64,000 nucleotides of DNA from Tolypothrix bouteillei VB521301. GTDB lineage: Bacteria > Cyanobacteriota > Cyanobacteriia > Cyanobacteriales > Nostocaceae. Under the pieces are notes generated by a model. That model saw only the letters and a program-made list of their open reading frames with translations. It was not told the origin of the DNA and did no database searches. A program made the translations under genes and the position numbers. Positions 36,812 to 46,563 of the stretch are shown in pieces (the first letter of the stretch is position 1; each line of letters starts with the position of its first letter). The DNA is taken from positions 6,082,204 to 6,146,203 of the forward strand of contig NZ_JHEG04000001.1 in the NCBI RefSeq assembly GCF_000760695.4, in the 5' to 3' direction.

Positions 36812-37185
36812 GGACATTCGGTGCTGACGGCGAACTGTTCTTCGAGCTTCAGCTTGTCCCTGCCAACGGTGCGTCGTTTGTTATTCCAGCCCTGTTTGAT
36901 ACTGGTTTCACCGATGGATGGCTTGTCATCAATACCCAGGACCTGCAAGCACTGGAATGGTCAGAAGTGCTAGGACAGGTAAAGATGCGAACGGCACGTG
37001 GGGAAGGGAGGTTCTACATCTACAAAGGCAAGGTCATCATCGATGGCATTGAGGTGACTATCCCTGTCCATGTCGGGCGCGATGTCCCCGAAACTGCAAT
37101 GGGGTCAGCGTGGCTCGACATCATGAAACTAGTGGTCAACAAACCAGAGGGAATTTTTACTCTGGAGTTCATTGAGTCCCCGTAA
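36802..37185 (+). CDS. Retropepsin-like (clan AA) aspartic protease family protein
   Basis: The protein has 127 residues. It contains FDTGFTDGW, with the Asp-Thr-Gly active-site motif at 33-35, then YIYKGKVIIDGIEVTIPVHVG and GSAWLDIMKLVVN, the layout of single-domain aspartyl-protease-like proteins that act as dimers. It starts inside the preceding gene by 10 bases. Base composition is higher in G and C than the flanking genes, suggesting recent transfer. Protease activity is an inference from the motif. Confidence 0.72.
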   Translation: MGLGTFGADGELFFELQLVPANGASFVIPALFDTGFTDGWLVINTQDLQALEWSEVLGQVKMRTARGEGRFYIYKGKVIIDGIEVTIPVHVGRDVPETAMGSAWLDIMKLVVNKPEGIFTLEFIESP

Positions 37186-37504
37186 AAACAGACTTCTATC
37201 GACTTCCCTACACTTTAAACTTTTAGAATAAGCTTTTTAACAAATAAAAGGTGATTTAAAAGCCTTAGAAATATTGGAGAAGAACATAGACGGACGAAGA
37301 CAGGGGCTTACATGGGCAGAGCGAGGAGTAACGGACTTCTTGGTGTAGATATAACGTGAGTCGGTTAAAGATTCCAGCAAATGATAATGTATCGGAGAGG
37401 GCAGGCGAGGAAGCCCACCCCACAAGACAAGGTTATTCAGCCATTAGCTATTAGCCATCAGCCATTAGCCATTAGCCATCAGCCATTAGCCATTAGCCCT
37501 TCGC
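37186..37504. repeat. Gap before accD with GCCATTA heptad array
   Basis: No gene is seen. Bases 37438-37500 are an STRR array of GCCATTA/GCCATCA units ending five bases before the accD stop codon. A degenerate half of the dispersed palindromic element (GCCCACCCCAC) lies at about 37420-37430. Confidence 0.65.
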
Positions 37505-38470
37505 TCATTCAGCCACTGTAGAACTAAAAGGTCTTGTTTCCCAAACTACAACATTGTGTGTTTGAACTGCTGTTGTCAGCGAGATGGGTTGGTGCAGGGC
37601 AATCAACTGTGCTAACGTCTTCTTTAACTGTGTTCGCGGTACGATATCGTCTACAAAACCGTGCTTGAGTAAGTCTTCTGCTGTTTGAAACTCTTCTGGA
37701 AGTTTTTCCCGTAAAGTTTGCTCAATCACTCGCCGACCGGCAAAACCAATTGTTGCTTTTGGCTCTGCCAATATAATATCTCCTAACATGGCAAAACTCG
37801 CTGTGACACCACCCGTAGTGGGATTGGTTAACACGGGAATATACAATAGCTTTTCATCCCGATGGCGTTGTAAGGCGGCGGATATTTTCGCCATTTGCAT
37901 GAGGGAAAGCATTCCTTCCTGCATCCTAGCCCCACCAGAGGTACAAATAATGACTACGGGATAACGTCGCTGTGTCGCTTGCTCGATCAAACGAGTCAGT
38001 TTTTCTCCCACAACTGATCCCATGCTTCCACCCATAAATCGGAAGTCCATCACACCTAAAGCGATGGGTAAACCGTCTATTTGACCCAATCCTGTTTTAA
38101 CAGCGTCTACTAAACCGAGTTTTTCTTGAGTCTCTCGCAAGCGATCGCCGTATGCTTTGCGATCGCGAAATTGCAAAGGATCGGTAGGGCGCAAGCGATC
38201 GTCTATCGAGCCCCAAGTGTTTGCATCTATTAACTGACGAATCCGCTCGTCACAATCCACTCTATTGTGATATCCGCACTCCACACAAACCATTTGGTTC
38301 GCCCTGAGATCTTTCGTATAACTTAATACGCCACAGCTGGGACATTTGTGCCACAAACCATCAGCAATCTCACGTTCTTGACGTTCTGGGGTAGTAGACC
38401 CTGACTTCCGTCGATTTGCAAACCAATCCAATAGAGACTTTAAACCGCGTGATTCTTCGTTGTTTGCCAT
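37505..38470 (-). CDS. accD: Acetyl-CoA carboxylase carboxyltransferase subunit beta
   Basis: AccD, with AccA, transfers the carboxyl group from biotin to acetyl-CoA in fatty-acid synthesis. The protein has 321 residues. The N-terminal zinc ribbon has C43, C46, C62 and C65 (CPSCG and CVECG). The crotonase-like core shows [28 protein letters not shown] and [14 protein letters not shown]. Length is normal. It stands alone on the minus strand. Confidence 0.95.
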   Translation of the reverse strand: MANNEESRGLKSLLDWFANRRKSGSTTPERQEREIADGLWHKCPSCGVLSYTKDLRANQMVCVECGYHNRVDCDERIRQLIDANTWGSIDDRLRPTDPLQFRDRKAYGDRLRETQEKLGLVDAVKTGLGQIDGLPIALGVMDFRFMGGSMGSVVGEKLTRLIEQATQRRYPVVIICTSGGARMQEGMLSLMQMAKISAALQRHRDEKLLYIPVLTNPTTGGVTASFAMLGDIILAEPKATIGFAGRRVIEQTLREKLPEEFQTAEDLLKHGFVDDIVPRTQLKKTLAQLIALHQPISLTTAVQTHNVVVWETRPFSSTVAE

Positions 38471-39020
38471 TTGTATGTTATGAGAGAGTAAATATGTCGA
38501 AAATAGGTCAAGCAGCTTGTATTATCCCTTGTCTTTTGTCCCTTGGCTTTTGTTAAAAAATATGACAAATAACCGCTGACAAATGACAAATGACTATTTT
38601 TTCAAATTCGTCTTGTAAGCAAATCAGACCTTTCGCATGCATCTTTGGTTGCCAGCTTAACGAAAATACGTAATCCAATTCAAGTCTTTTGCTCGTCTTC
38701 TTGGGAACTTAACAGCAACAAGGCAGCCCACGTATCTTGTCAACTTACCTGTAAAGCTGCTGGAGTACCAGCCCCCAAATAAGACTTCACCCCCAAATCA
38801 AGAATTTTTGTTGGTATGTTACGAGCTGCTTGCAGCACTTGCACAAGTTCTGCTTGCCAATGGAAACTTGTTGTTAACAGCGTAATCCAAGTCACAATAT
38901 AATCTTATCAGAAGCTCAAAGCTTGATGGGGTGACGAGATTTACAGTTGAGAGAAGAGGATAAGGGGACAAGGAAGACAAGGGGGACAAGGAAGAACAAT
39001 AAATTACTTCCTATTTCCTT
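38471..39020. other. Gap between accD and prepilin peptidase with a possible gene remnant
   Basis: A minus-strand frame at 38740-38895 (GTG start) would encode about 51 residues with coding-like composition (TWITLLTTSFHWQAELVQVL, then DLGVKSYLGAGTPAALQVS). I do not recognise it; it may be the tail of a lost gene. GACAAGG-type heptads fill about 38953-38998. Nothing else is seen. Confidence 0.35.
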
Positions 39021-39842
39021 TCAACCACTCACTAAGAACAACCGCAAGTAACTAGACAAAATTATTTCACCACCAAATAGTGTAATGAATGCTCCTAAGG
39101 CAAGATAGGGTCCAAAAGGCATCCTCTGTCCCCATCGGCGTTGGGAAAGCACGATTCCGCCTCCACCTACCAACACTCCCACTACACACGCCAGAAAGCT
39201 AGCTACAAGTAAATACTTCCAACCCAACCACGCACCCATCATGGCTGCTAATTTGGCGTCCCCTCCACCCATAGCAGTCTTTCCAAAGGCAATTGAACCA
39301 ACAAGGGCGATCGCATCAAACAGCCATAAGCCCAGAACAGCTCCAATAACTGCGAGCGTCAAGTGATTTGCCAATTCCTGCCAACTTGCTCTAGGGAGGT
39401 AACCGAGCGTCATTTGAAAAGCAATTCCCAACACCAAACCCGATTTTGTCAGTGGATTGGGTAAAGTCATAGTGTCCAAATCAATCAGTGATAGCGCTAA
39501 CAGCCAACTGCAAAATCCCCAATAACCAATGGTAAGCGGTGAAAATTTAAATACCCAAAAAACTAATAAAAAAATAATACCCGTTACACCTTCTACTAGA
39601 GGGTAACGGAGAGAAATTTTATTTTTGCAGTAACGACAGCGTCCTTTTAACCACAGCCATCCCAGTACTGGAACATTATCGTAGGGCTTGAGCTGGTTGA
39701 GGCAGTGGGGACAGCGAGAGGGAGGCCAAAGTACAGACAGCTTGGCAGGTAGCCTGTAAACTACAACGTTGATAAAGCTGCCAACAGAAGCACCCAGAGC
39801 GAATACGATGAAACTCGCCTGGACAATAATTAAGATGTCCAT
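39021..39842 (-). CDS. pilD: Prepilin peptidase / N-methyltransferase
   Basis: This type 4 prepilin-processing enzyme of the inner membrane cuts and N-methylates pilins and pseudopilins. The protein has 273 residues. The cytosolic loop carries two CxxC pairs, C44/C47 (RCPHC) and C69/C72 (RCRYC). The two catalytic aspartates are D123 (IDLDTMTLPN) and D195 (GGGDAKL). Eight membrane segments are predicted. It is needed for type IV pili, hence motility and DNA uptake; no pilin gene is close by. Confidence 0.93.
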   Translation of the reverse strand: MDILIIVQASFIVFALGASVGSFINVVVYRLPAKLSVLWPPSRCPHCLNQLKPYDNVPVLGWLWLKGRCRYCKNKISLRYPLVEGVTGIIFLLVFWVFKFSPLTIGYWGFCSWLLALSLIDLDTMTLPNPLTKSGLVLGIAFQMTLGYLPRASWQELANHLTLAVIGAVLGLWLFDAIALVGSIAFGKTAMGGGDAKLAAMMGAWLGWKYLLVASFLACVVGVLVGGGGIVLSQRRWGQRMPFGPYLALGAFITLFGGEIILSSYLRLFLVSG

Positions 39843-39927
39843 TGTGTCATTTGTCCTTTGTCATATGTCCTCTGTTCAAAAGTTATACTCTTGACTTGCG
39901 GTTAATGACCAATGACTGATGACCAAT

Positions 39928-40191
39928 TTAATACATATATGATTCTATTTGCGTCAAAGGAATAAAACACTCATCTGGCAGAAGAACTGGTTGGTGTGTA
40001 AAAATCACTTTCCCTCGGTGATTGTACCGATTAATTGCTACTCCTGAAGGTTGTCCGCTCATTTCGGGATGTACCTCACAGTAAACGTGATAGATTTGTC
40101 CGGCGGCTCTGATGACGGTTGGATCGATCAAAGCAGGCTGGTTTTTTTGATTGCTGTAGTTAGCTTGTCCTTGTTTTAAAGCGTACACCAC
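39928..40191 (-). CDS. Conserved small protein, unknown function
   Basis: This 87-residue protein has no membrane segment. Visible features are IYHVYCEVHPEMSGQPSGVAINRYNHRG and a C-terminal PLTQIESYMY. It reads as a real gene, with balanced composition and an ordered second half, and resembles cyanobacterial hypothetical proteins. It lies between pilD and leuB on the same strand. I cannot assign a role. Confidence 0.65.
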   Translation of the reverse strand: MVYALKQGQANYSNQKNQPALIDPTVIRAAGQIYHVYCEVHPEMSGQPSGVAINRYNHRGKVIFTHQPVLLPDECFIPLTQIESYMY

Positions 40192-40285
40192 TCACTGAAT
40201 CTTGTTGTAGGTTTGTCTTATAGTTTATCCGAAAGTTTTGGCAAAGGTATGTATGCCAAAATTTTCTTGTTGTTGATAAGCGAGA

Positions 40286-41374
40286 TTACTCCTCTTCAAG
40301 AACTTGAATCAGAGCATCACCCATAGCGCGGCAGCCTAATAAATTCATACCCGGAGACATTATATCTCCCGTGCGAGCACCTCTCTGTAAAACTTGTAAC
40401 ACTCCCTTTTCAACATAATCTGCTGCTGCTGACTGGTTTAAACCATAACGGAGCATCATTGCGGCGCTCAAAACCTGCGCTAAAGGATTTGCTTTATCTT
40501 GTCCTGCAATATCTGGGGCGGAACCGTGAACGGGTTCAAATACTCCTGGACTAGAAGCACCTAAACTCGCAGAGGGTAACATCCCAATACTGCCAGTTAG
40601 CATAGCAGCTGCATCCGAAAGAATATCGCCAAATAGATTTCCCGTAACAATAGTATCGAACTGTTTGGGGGCTCGTAACAACTGCATGGCTGCATTATCT
40701 ACATACATATGAGTTAGCTCTACATCCGGATATTCTTGAGCCAGTTGGGTTATGTGACTTCTCCAAAGTTGAGAAACTTCCAAAACATTTGCCTTATCAA
40801 CAGAACAAAGTTTACGATTGCGTTTTCTTGCTGCTTCAAAAGCGACACGTCCGATGCGATCGATTTCGGATTCGGTGTAAGCCATTGTATTTACACCCCG
40901 CTTTTCACCCGTTTCGGTGGTAAAAATTCCTTTTGGTTGACCAAAGTAGATTCCACCAGTCAGTTCTCGCACTACCAAAATATCAACCCCTTCAACCACC
41001 TCCTTTTTTAAGGACGAAGCATCAATCAACTGAGGTAGTATTGTTGCAGGGCGCAAATTCGCAAATAAACCCAATCCCGATCGCAGCCCCAACAAACCCG
41101 CTTCCGGACGTAAATGAGATGGCAGAGAATCCCATTTGTAGCCGCCAATCGCTGCTAATAAGACAGCATCGCTGTTACGGCAAATCTCCAGAGAATCTTT
41201 GGGTAGGGGTTCGCCCGTGACATCAATAGCAGCACCACCAATTAGTGCTTCTTGAAATTCAAACTGGATATCGAATTTTTGACCCACCACTTTCAGTACG
41301 TCTACCGCCACTGCAATAATTTCGGGTCCAATGCCATCGCCGGGAAGTAAGGTAATGCGGTATTTTTGTGCCAT
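40286..41374 (-). CDS. leuB: 3-isopropylmalate dehydrogenase
   Basis: LeuB oxidatively decarboxylates 3-isopropylmalate with NAD in leucine synthesis. The protein has 362 residues. Family features include [11 protein letters not shown] at the N-terminus, the substrate-binding arginines in [14 protein letters not shown] and [24 protein letters not shown], and the metal-binding [30 protein letters not shown] is the NAD-specific segment. It is single-gene here. Confidence 0.96.
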   Translation of the reverse strand: MAQKYRITLLPGDGIGPEIIAVAVDVLKVVGQKFDIQFEFQEALIGGAAIDVTGEPLPKDSLEICRNSDAVLLAAIGGYKWDSLPSHLRPEAGLLGLRSGLGLFANLRPATILPQLIDASSLKKEVVEGVDILVVRELTGGIYFGQPKGIFTTETGEKRGVNTMAYTESEIDRIGRVAFEAARKRNRKLCSVDKANVLEVSQLWRSHITQLAQEYPDVELTHMYVDNAAMQLLRAPKQFDTIVTGNLFGDILSDAAAMLTGSIGMLPSASLGASSPGVFEPVHGSAPDIAGQDKANPLAQVLSAAMMLRYGLNQSAAADYVEKGVLQVLQRGARTGDIMSPGMNLLGCRAMGDALIQVLEEE

Positions 41375-41439
41375 AGTTCGTATTTACTAGATAGATGTTT
41401 AACTGTGCAGAAAATCATGCAGATTAAATATAATACTTA

Positions 41440-41715
41440 GTGAGTGTACCGATGACATTTTCAATTTATTTAGATGTATGGTGCTTCAATCGTCCCTTTG
41501 ATGACCAGGCGCAAGAAAGAGTTCGCTTGGAATCTGAAGCAGTAGCGGCAATTTTAACCCGATGTCAAAGAGGTGAATGGCAGTTACTTGGAAGTGAAGC
41601 TATAGATATCAAGTTGAAAGGCGTTTCTGATGATGAGAGAAAAAAGCAGATCCAGTTATGGGTGGCTTCCGCGAACGACTCTTTCAGCATTTTCGTACAA
41701 TTACAGCAGGTATAA
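41440..41715 (+). pseudogene. Truncated PIN-domain protein
   Basis: The frame begins MTFSIYLDVWCFNRPFDDQAQERVRLE (at or just after 41440), the N-terminus of a cyanobacterial PIN-domain toxin family. Similarity continues to about residue 80 (GEWQLLGSEAIDIKL and IQLWVASAND). The catalytic C-terminal half is missing, and the frame runs 10 more residues into unrelated DNA and stops at 41715. No antitoxin is seen upstream. The break falls where ABC-transporter sequence starts in another frame. Confidence 0.7.
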
Positions 41716-41958
41716 AAGAACTAAAGTTATATAGCGATCGCGAAGAAGCTTTTTTTCAGGAAGAACTCACATATACTGCTAAATCTGCCCGCAATTATCG
41801 AGTCACAAGCTTAAAAATTTTTCCGAGACATCTTTTACCACCAACTTTTACCAGATACGAAGCATCAAGGGAAGGCAGTATTTGTCATTAGTCACGACGA
41901 TCGTTATTTTCACCTTGCCGACCGTTTAATTAAACTTGACTACGGCAAATTGACATAA
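41658..41958 (+). pseudogene. Remnant of a cyclic-peptide-type ABC exporter
   Basis: Two pieces of one family are seen in different frames. Bases about 41670-41820 encode ERLFQHFRTITAGIKELKLY and SARNYRV, like the membrane-domain segment of YojI/SyrD-type fused ABC exporters. Bases 41833-41958 encode FYHQLLPDTKHQGKAVFVI, then SHDDRYFHLADRLIKLDYG, the end of the ATPase domain, with a stop at 41956-41958. The P-loop and Walker B region between them are deleted. It is a dead gene fused at its left end to a PIN fragment. Confidence 0.75.
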
Positions 41959-42075
41959 GGGCAGCACCGAGTGTGGGACAATATGACAAAAGTAAAGATG
42001 CCGACACTTCAGAGCGATCGCAAACTTTAAGCAATATTATTTAGGAGAGATTGGCTACAAGTAAGCGTGGGAAAT

Positions 42076-42594
42076 CTATGAGGTTTTGGTTTGAATATTG
42101 GTTTTCTCCTTACGCCATTTTTCCACGGTTTTTTTAACTTCTTTTATTTCCTCAAAATCTACTTGTACAACAGCAGTTTCAAATTCTACACCCAAAGCCG
42201 TACTGACTTCAAGAATATCGACAAAGCTAGCGCACTGATAATCTGTCTTTTCGTACTGCTTGACCTGCTGTTCATCAATGCCTAGTATGTCAGCGAGTTC
42301 TTGTTGAGTCATTTTTGCTGCTATCCGAGCTTTGATTAACGCATCTGGTAATTTGTTTAAAGAATCAACTTTAATTTGTAACTTGTGATTAATATTGCAA
42401 TTCAGAATTCTTTCATATTCAACAATTTCTTCTTGCAATTTCTCTAGATGAGATTGTAATGCACCTCTGTTAATTTCCCATTTCTGAAAGTCATCGTTTT
42501 TACTTTGTCGATCTCTCTCCATTGCTGCTATTGATTTTTTAAATTCTCCTACCAGATATCTAGTATTTTGATACTCATCATTATTTTTAATCAT
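42076..42594 (-). CDS. XRE-type HTH regulator with N-terminal coiled coil, partner of NTase-like gene
   Basis: From ATG 42594 the protein has 172 residues. Residues about 20-65 are charged and likely coiled coil. An XRE helix-turn-helix follows at about 85-135 (ARIAAKMTQQELADILGI and QVKQYEKT). A basic tail ends it. Its ATG overlaps the stop of the upstream gene as ATGA (42591-42594), so the two are translationally coupled. The second position in a toxin-antitoxin-like pair suggests an antitoxin or autorepressor. Confidence 0.82.
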   Translation of the reverse strand: MIKNNDEYQNTRYLVGEFKKSIAAMERDRQSKNDDFQKWEINRGALQSHLEKLQEEIVEYERILNCNINHKLQIKVDSLNKLPDALIKARIAAKMTQQELADILGIDEQQVKQYEKTDYQCASFVDILEVSTALGVEFETAVVQVDFEEIKEVKKTVEKWRKEKTNIQTKTS

Positions 42595-43037
42595 ATTTCC
42601 CACCTTAGTAAATCTATAGCAATAATACCTTTACGATTTTTTTGACGGTCGCGCTGAAAGAATTCAAAAGAATTTAAACCATAATTACCAACAGGTTGGT
42701 TTGCAGGAAAAATTTCACCTTTATATTTAGCTTTCTGTTCATCACGATCGTAATGATTAAGCAACTTAGGAGCGTACATTCTTAGATAATTAGTGTCTAC
42801 TGTATCGTTATCATAACAAGCATCAAAATCCTTTGGTTTTTGTTTACTGGTAACGAAACTACCATCTATATAAATAGTTCTACAACCAGCTGCTTTCAAC
42901 TGTGTCATTGCTAGTTCTAGACCAGTTATCATGCGTTGCCTCGTCAAGTTAGTCCCAAATCTTTCCTTAAATTCTTCCCATTCTACCCAGTGTACTCCTG
43001 GTGGTAAATTACCGTTCCCATCAAACTCTGGAATCAC
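42591..43037 (-). CDS. DUF6932-like nucleotidyltransferase-fold protein
   Basis: From GTG 43037 the protein has 148 residues (MIPEFDGNGNLPPGVHWVEW); a GTG 18 bases upstream is an alternative, but this start matches the family and follows AAGG. The core carries IDGSFVTSKQKPKDFDACYD, a GS motif (59-60) followed by D70-x-D72, as in minimal nucleotidyltransferases. Members are found with HTH genes in accessory regions and may modify tRNA or protein. It overlaps the HTH gene by 4 bases. Activity is not established. Confidence 0.72.
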   Translation of the reverse strand: MIPEFDGNGNLPPGVHWVEWEEFKERFGTNLTRQRMITGLELAMTQLKAAGCRTIYIDGSFVTSKQKPKDFDACYDNDTVDTNYLRMYAPKLLNHYDRDEQKAKYKGEIFPANQPVGNYGLNSFEFFQRDRQKNRKGIIAIDLLRWEI

Positions 43038-43455
43038 TTTCTCACACCTTAGCACAATTGAACTATTTAGTTAGGATTGCTCCAAACAAGTAATTTTTAT
43101 TACTTTTTTTAAGTTAGAAAATTAAGTAAAAACAATATACGAATTTTGAATGCCATGCTATTAGTCCTTTACAAAATGTAATATTGGTTACTATGTATAA
43201 AAATTTGATAAATTTTTCTAGTACAAAAAAATACTTTCTTTAAAGCTGGTTGCATTTTCCGAAACCATTCTGGCAAGTTCTGAAATTAAAGGCTAAGCTT
43301 GCTGTACTGAAGTATTCGGTTGACTACCTCAAGCAAACTTGCCAAGCGCATGAATACGGTTATTTTCCGTGTGATAGCGTCTTTCGTTTCACAATAACAG
43401 TCAGTATGATGGCTGAAAGCCAATCAGTATAATTGCAAACTCCAGCCTATTAGTT
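43038..43455. other. AT-rich gap upstream of the ABC operon
   Basis: These 418 bases hold no convincing gene. A 60-residue frame at 43250-43432 lacks a recognisable fold or ribosome site. The region must contain promoters for the NTase/HTH pair and for the ABC exporter genes, which diverge here. Confidence 0.5.
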
Positions 43456-44406
43456 ATGACACAAGAACTGGCTATTCATACCCGTGGACTGACTAAGCAA
43501 TTTGACAGACACGTTGCTGTCAATAATATCGATTTGGAAATACTGTCAGGTGAAGTTTATGGATTAATTGGTCCTAATGGTGCGGGGAAAACAACTCTCA
43601 TCCGGATGTTAGCAGCTGCTGAAGAGCCAACAACGGGTGAGATTTATATAAATGGCGATCGCTTACTGCGGGACAAAAGCAACCCCACTCTCAAACGACG
43701 CTTGGGTTACTTACCGGATGACTATCCTCTTTACGAAGAACTGACTGTCTGGGACTACCTAGATTATTTTGCTCGGCTGTACCGTTTGCGCGATCCGCGC
43801 CGCACTCAACGCCTGCATGAAGTTTTAGAACTGATTCAATTAGGTAACAAGCGCAACAGTCTGATTTCTACCCTGTCACGAGGGATGAAACAACGCTTGT
43901 GTCTTGCCAGAACTATTATCCACGAACCTATTGTCTTGCTATTAGATGAACCAGTTTCCGGGCTCGATCCAATTGCCAGGATGCAGTTTCGTGAAATCAT
44001 TAAAGTTTTGCAAGAAGCGGGAATGACAATACTCATTTCCTCCCACGTTCTTAGCGATTTAGCAGAACTGTGTACATCTGTGGGAATCATGGAACTTGGT
44101 TTTCTGGTAGAAAGTGCTTCTCTCCAACAACTTTACCAGCGCCTTGCTCGCCAACAAATTGCCATCTCTACTTTAGGAAAAATACCGGAACTTTTAGGCG
44201 AATTAAAAAATAATCCCCTCGTGCAAGAATGGGAAGTTTTACCTGCTAAGAATTGCGTGCTTGTCAATTTTTCAGGAAAACAAGAAGATTGTGCGGATTT
44301 GCTGCGCTCGCTGATAACAGCCAATATCCCCCTCACTGATTTTCACACCACACAAGAAGATTTAGAAACAATTTTCCTTAAATTAGGTCACAAGCAAGCA
44401 TCTTAA
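43456..44406 (+). CDS. ABC transporter ATP-binding protein (ABC-2 type exporter)
   Basis: The protein has 316 residues. Walker A is GPNGAGKT (39-46), the signature is LSRGMKQRL (140-148) and Walker B is LLLDEP (161-166), followed by SGLDP. The C-terminal part of about 90 residues is a variable regulatory extension. It resembles the CcmA/NatA-type ATPases that drive ABC-2 permeases. It is first in an operon with three permease genes, each presumably able to pair with it. The exported substrate is unknown. Confidence 0.92.
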   Translation: MTQELAIHTRGLTKQFDRHVAVNNIDLEILSGEVYGLIGPNGAGKTTLIRMLAAAEEPTTGEIYINGDRLLRDKSNPTLKRRLGYLPDDYPLYEELTVWDYLDYFARLYRLRDPRRTQRLHEVLELIQLGNKRNSLISTLSRGMKQRLCLARTIIHEPIVLLLDEPVSGLDPIARMQFREIIKVLQEAGMTILISSHVLSDLAELCTSVGIMELGFLVESASLQQLYQRLARQQIAISTLGKIPELLGELKNNPLVQEWEVLPAKNCVLVNFSGKQEDCADLLRSLITANIPLTDFHTTQEDLETIFLKLGHKQAS

Positions 44407-44502
44407 ATAGGGACAAGGGAGATGTATGAACGCAATCCAGTATTATTTCCATCTATTAGCACTAGGTAAAGTTTTCTCAATCTAAAAGCCACAATCCAAA
44501 AT

Positions 44503-46407
44503 ATGAATGATTTGATAAGTAAGCTGGGCGATTGGAATCCACAGTTTTTTAGGGAAATCAAAGGACGCTTAAAAGGTTTTCATGTTGCGATCGCAATTGG
44601 GATATCGCTTCTCGGTCAAATAGTTCTGTTTCTCTATCAATTGCGGGAGCTTCCTAATGAATTGTATTCACAAGAAGGAAAATACTGTTTTCTCCGTCCG
44701 GAAGTCATAGAAAAACGGCGACCTCTGAATCGGCAATTAGATATTCTTTACCAAGAAATCAATAAATATAGCAGTAATAACCCTTCTGGAAAAAGCAAAA
44801 TTGCTGAATTGCAATCGCAAATCGATCGATTGCAGCAGAAAATTACCGATATATCAAGCCAGTATTGTCCCATCGACCAATTAAATATGCAAATGTGGTG
44901 GCGCGACCACTGGCAATACATTTTCTCTACACTCACAATCGTTTTTATCTTCACCTTGTTAGTCGCGGGTAGTTATTTGCTGATCGACAACTTAGCGAAA
45001 GAAGAACGGCGAGGAACTCTCAATTTTATTCGTCTGAGCCCGCAGCCAGCAACAAGTGTTTTGATTGGCAAAATGTTAGGTGTACCAATCCTGGTGTATC
45101 TCTTTATCATAGCCGCATTACCCTTTCATCTGTTTGCAGGGCGGAGTGCCAACATCGCCACCAGTCATATTTTCAGTTTCTGGATAGTCACCATCGCTTG
45201 CTGTATTTTCTTCTACAGTGCTGCACTACTCTTTGGCTTATATTGCCGTTGGTTTAGTTTTCAACCTTGGTTGGGTAGTGGTGCGGTTTTACTGTTTCTG
45301 ATAATTACAATGCAGTCCATATGGGGTAATCCATACGTCAGTTATTCAGCCATCTGGTTTCAACTGTTCAGCCCTATTGATATAACAGCATACCTTTTTC
45401 CCAATTTGTTTCTCCAGCGTTACAAATGGGAACTGCTGGAAAACCTACAGTTTTTCTATCTACCAGTAGGAAACAGTCTTCTCGGCTTAGTAAGCGTGCA
45501 TTTATTAAATTACGGGTTTTGGATTTACTTTTTATGGCAAGGAATAATACGCTGCTTCCGTAACTCAAACACAAGTCTCTTAAGTAAGAGTCACAGTTAT
45601 TTTCTGGTCGCTTGCACTCAAGTTCTTCTTTGGGGATTTACCTTACAGTATGGGAAAAATTATTCGGAATCTTGTATGCCCGGTATACCCGGTAATTCTT
45701 GCGAGATGTCTTACGATGTGAATGATCAAATTTCTGACAATTTTCCATGGATTCTAGTCTTTAACGTAGTTCTATTTTTTGGGTTACTTGCAACCCTCAC
45801 TCCTCACCGCCAAACCGTACAAGATTGGGCGAGATACCGACACCAAAATATTTCTGGCGATCGCAGCGTTAAAAATAACTTCTGGCTAAACGATCTGATT
45901 TGGGGTGAAAAAAGCCCGATACCAGTTTCAGCATTCATTTATCTTGCGATCGCAACAACTCCAGTCACCATTTGGATTTTACTCCTACCTATTTTTAATA
46001 ACAAAAATCGCTCGAGCAGTATATGGATGAATCAGATCGATCGATTCAATGCACTTTTAGGGGTAGTTATGTTGATTACTATCATGATGATTTGTGCGGC
46101 GATCGTACAAAGAGCGTTCTTGATGAAAACAAAATACCGCTTTCTCTGGGCATTTGTTATCTTGGTTGCCTTGTTTTTCTTACTGCCAATTGCTCTGGAA
46201 ATCTTGTATCTCAAACCTTCTACCTATCCCACATTGTGGTTATTTTCTACTTGGCCTTGGGTTAGTTTAGAATACAGTTCAACACCTACAGTTTTTATAG
46301 CTTGGTTGGCAGAGTTAGCAGTTTTAGGGTTGTTAGTTTGGCAGTTAGTCAAGCACGTGAAGATTTTAGGAGAATCTACTACCAAAGTCTTGCTAGTAAA
46401 AGATTAG
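44503..46407 (+). CDS. ABC-2 type permease, tandem copy 1
   Basis: The protein has 634 residues. A first helix is followed by a large extracytoplasmic loop (about 45-145) with Gln-rich heptads, then about ten further helices. The conserved segment RRGTLNFIRLSPQPATSVLIG (about 165-185) lies after the second helix and is typical of this permease family. The next gene is a near-identical tandem copy starting 2061 bases downstream. It has a slightly shorter loop (SFQPW rather than SGFQPW) than copy 2. Confidence 0.85.
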   Translation: MNDLISKLGDWNPQFFREIKGRLKGFHVAIAIGISLLGQIVLFLYQLRELPNELYSQEGKYCFLRPEVIEKRRPLNRQLDILYQEINKYSSNNPSGKSKIAELQSQIDRLQQKITDISSQYCPIDQLNMQMWWRDHWQYIFSTLTIVFIFTLLVAGSYLLIDNLAKEERRGTLNFIRLSPQPATSVLIGKMLGVPILVYLFIIAALPFHLFAGRSANIATSHIFSFWIVTIACCIFFYSAALLFGLYCRWFSFQPWLGSGAVLLFLIITMQSIWGNPYVSYSAIWFQLFSPIDITAYLFPNLFLQRYKWELLENLQFFYLPVGNSLLGLVSVHLLNYGFWIYFLWQGIIRCFRNSNTSLLSKSHSYFLVACTQVLLWGFTLQYGKNYSESCMPGIPGNSCEMSYDVNDQISDNFPWILVFNVVLFFGLLATLTPHRQTVQDWARYRHQNISGDRSVKNNFWLNDLIWGEKSPIPVSAFIYLAIATTPVTIWILLLPIFNNKNRSSSIWMNQIDRFNALLGVVMLITIMMICAAIVQRAFLMKTKYRFLWAFVILVALFFLLPIALEILYLKPSTYPTLWLFSTWPWVSLEYSSTPTVFIAWLAELAVLGLLVWQLVKHVKILGESTTKVLLVKD

Positions 46408-46563
46408 ATGAATTTGAAAAAAGAATGTGACGATTTTGATGGTTGCTATATCCCCGACTTGTTTAAGCAGTTGGAAATCGAGACTAACCTGAAGATTCTT
46501 AAATAAGAGTCAAGCCTAAGAAAGACTTTTTCAATCTAAAATCCACAATCCATAATCCAAAAT

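Noticed and set aside
37237..37425. Minus-strand 62-residue frame before accD
   Set aside because: It overlaps repeats, lacks any recognisable domain and has poor coding character.
43250..43432. 60-residue frame upstream of the ABC operon
   Set aside because: No family features, no ribosome site, and it lies in an expected promoter region.
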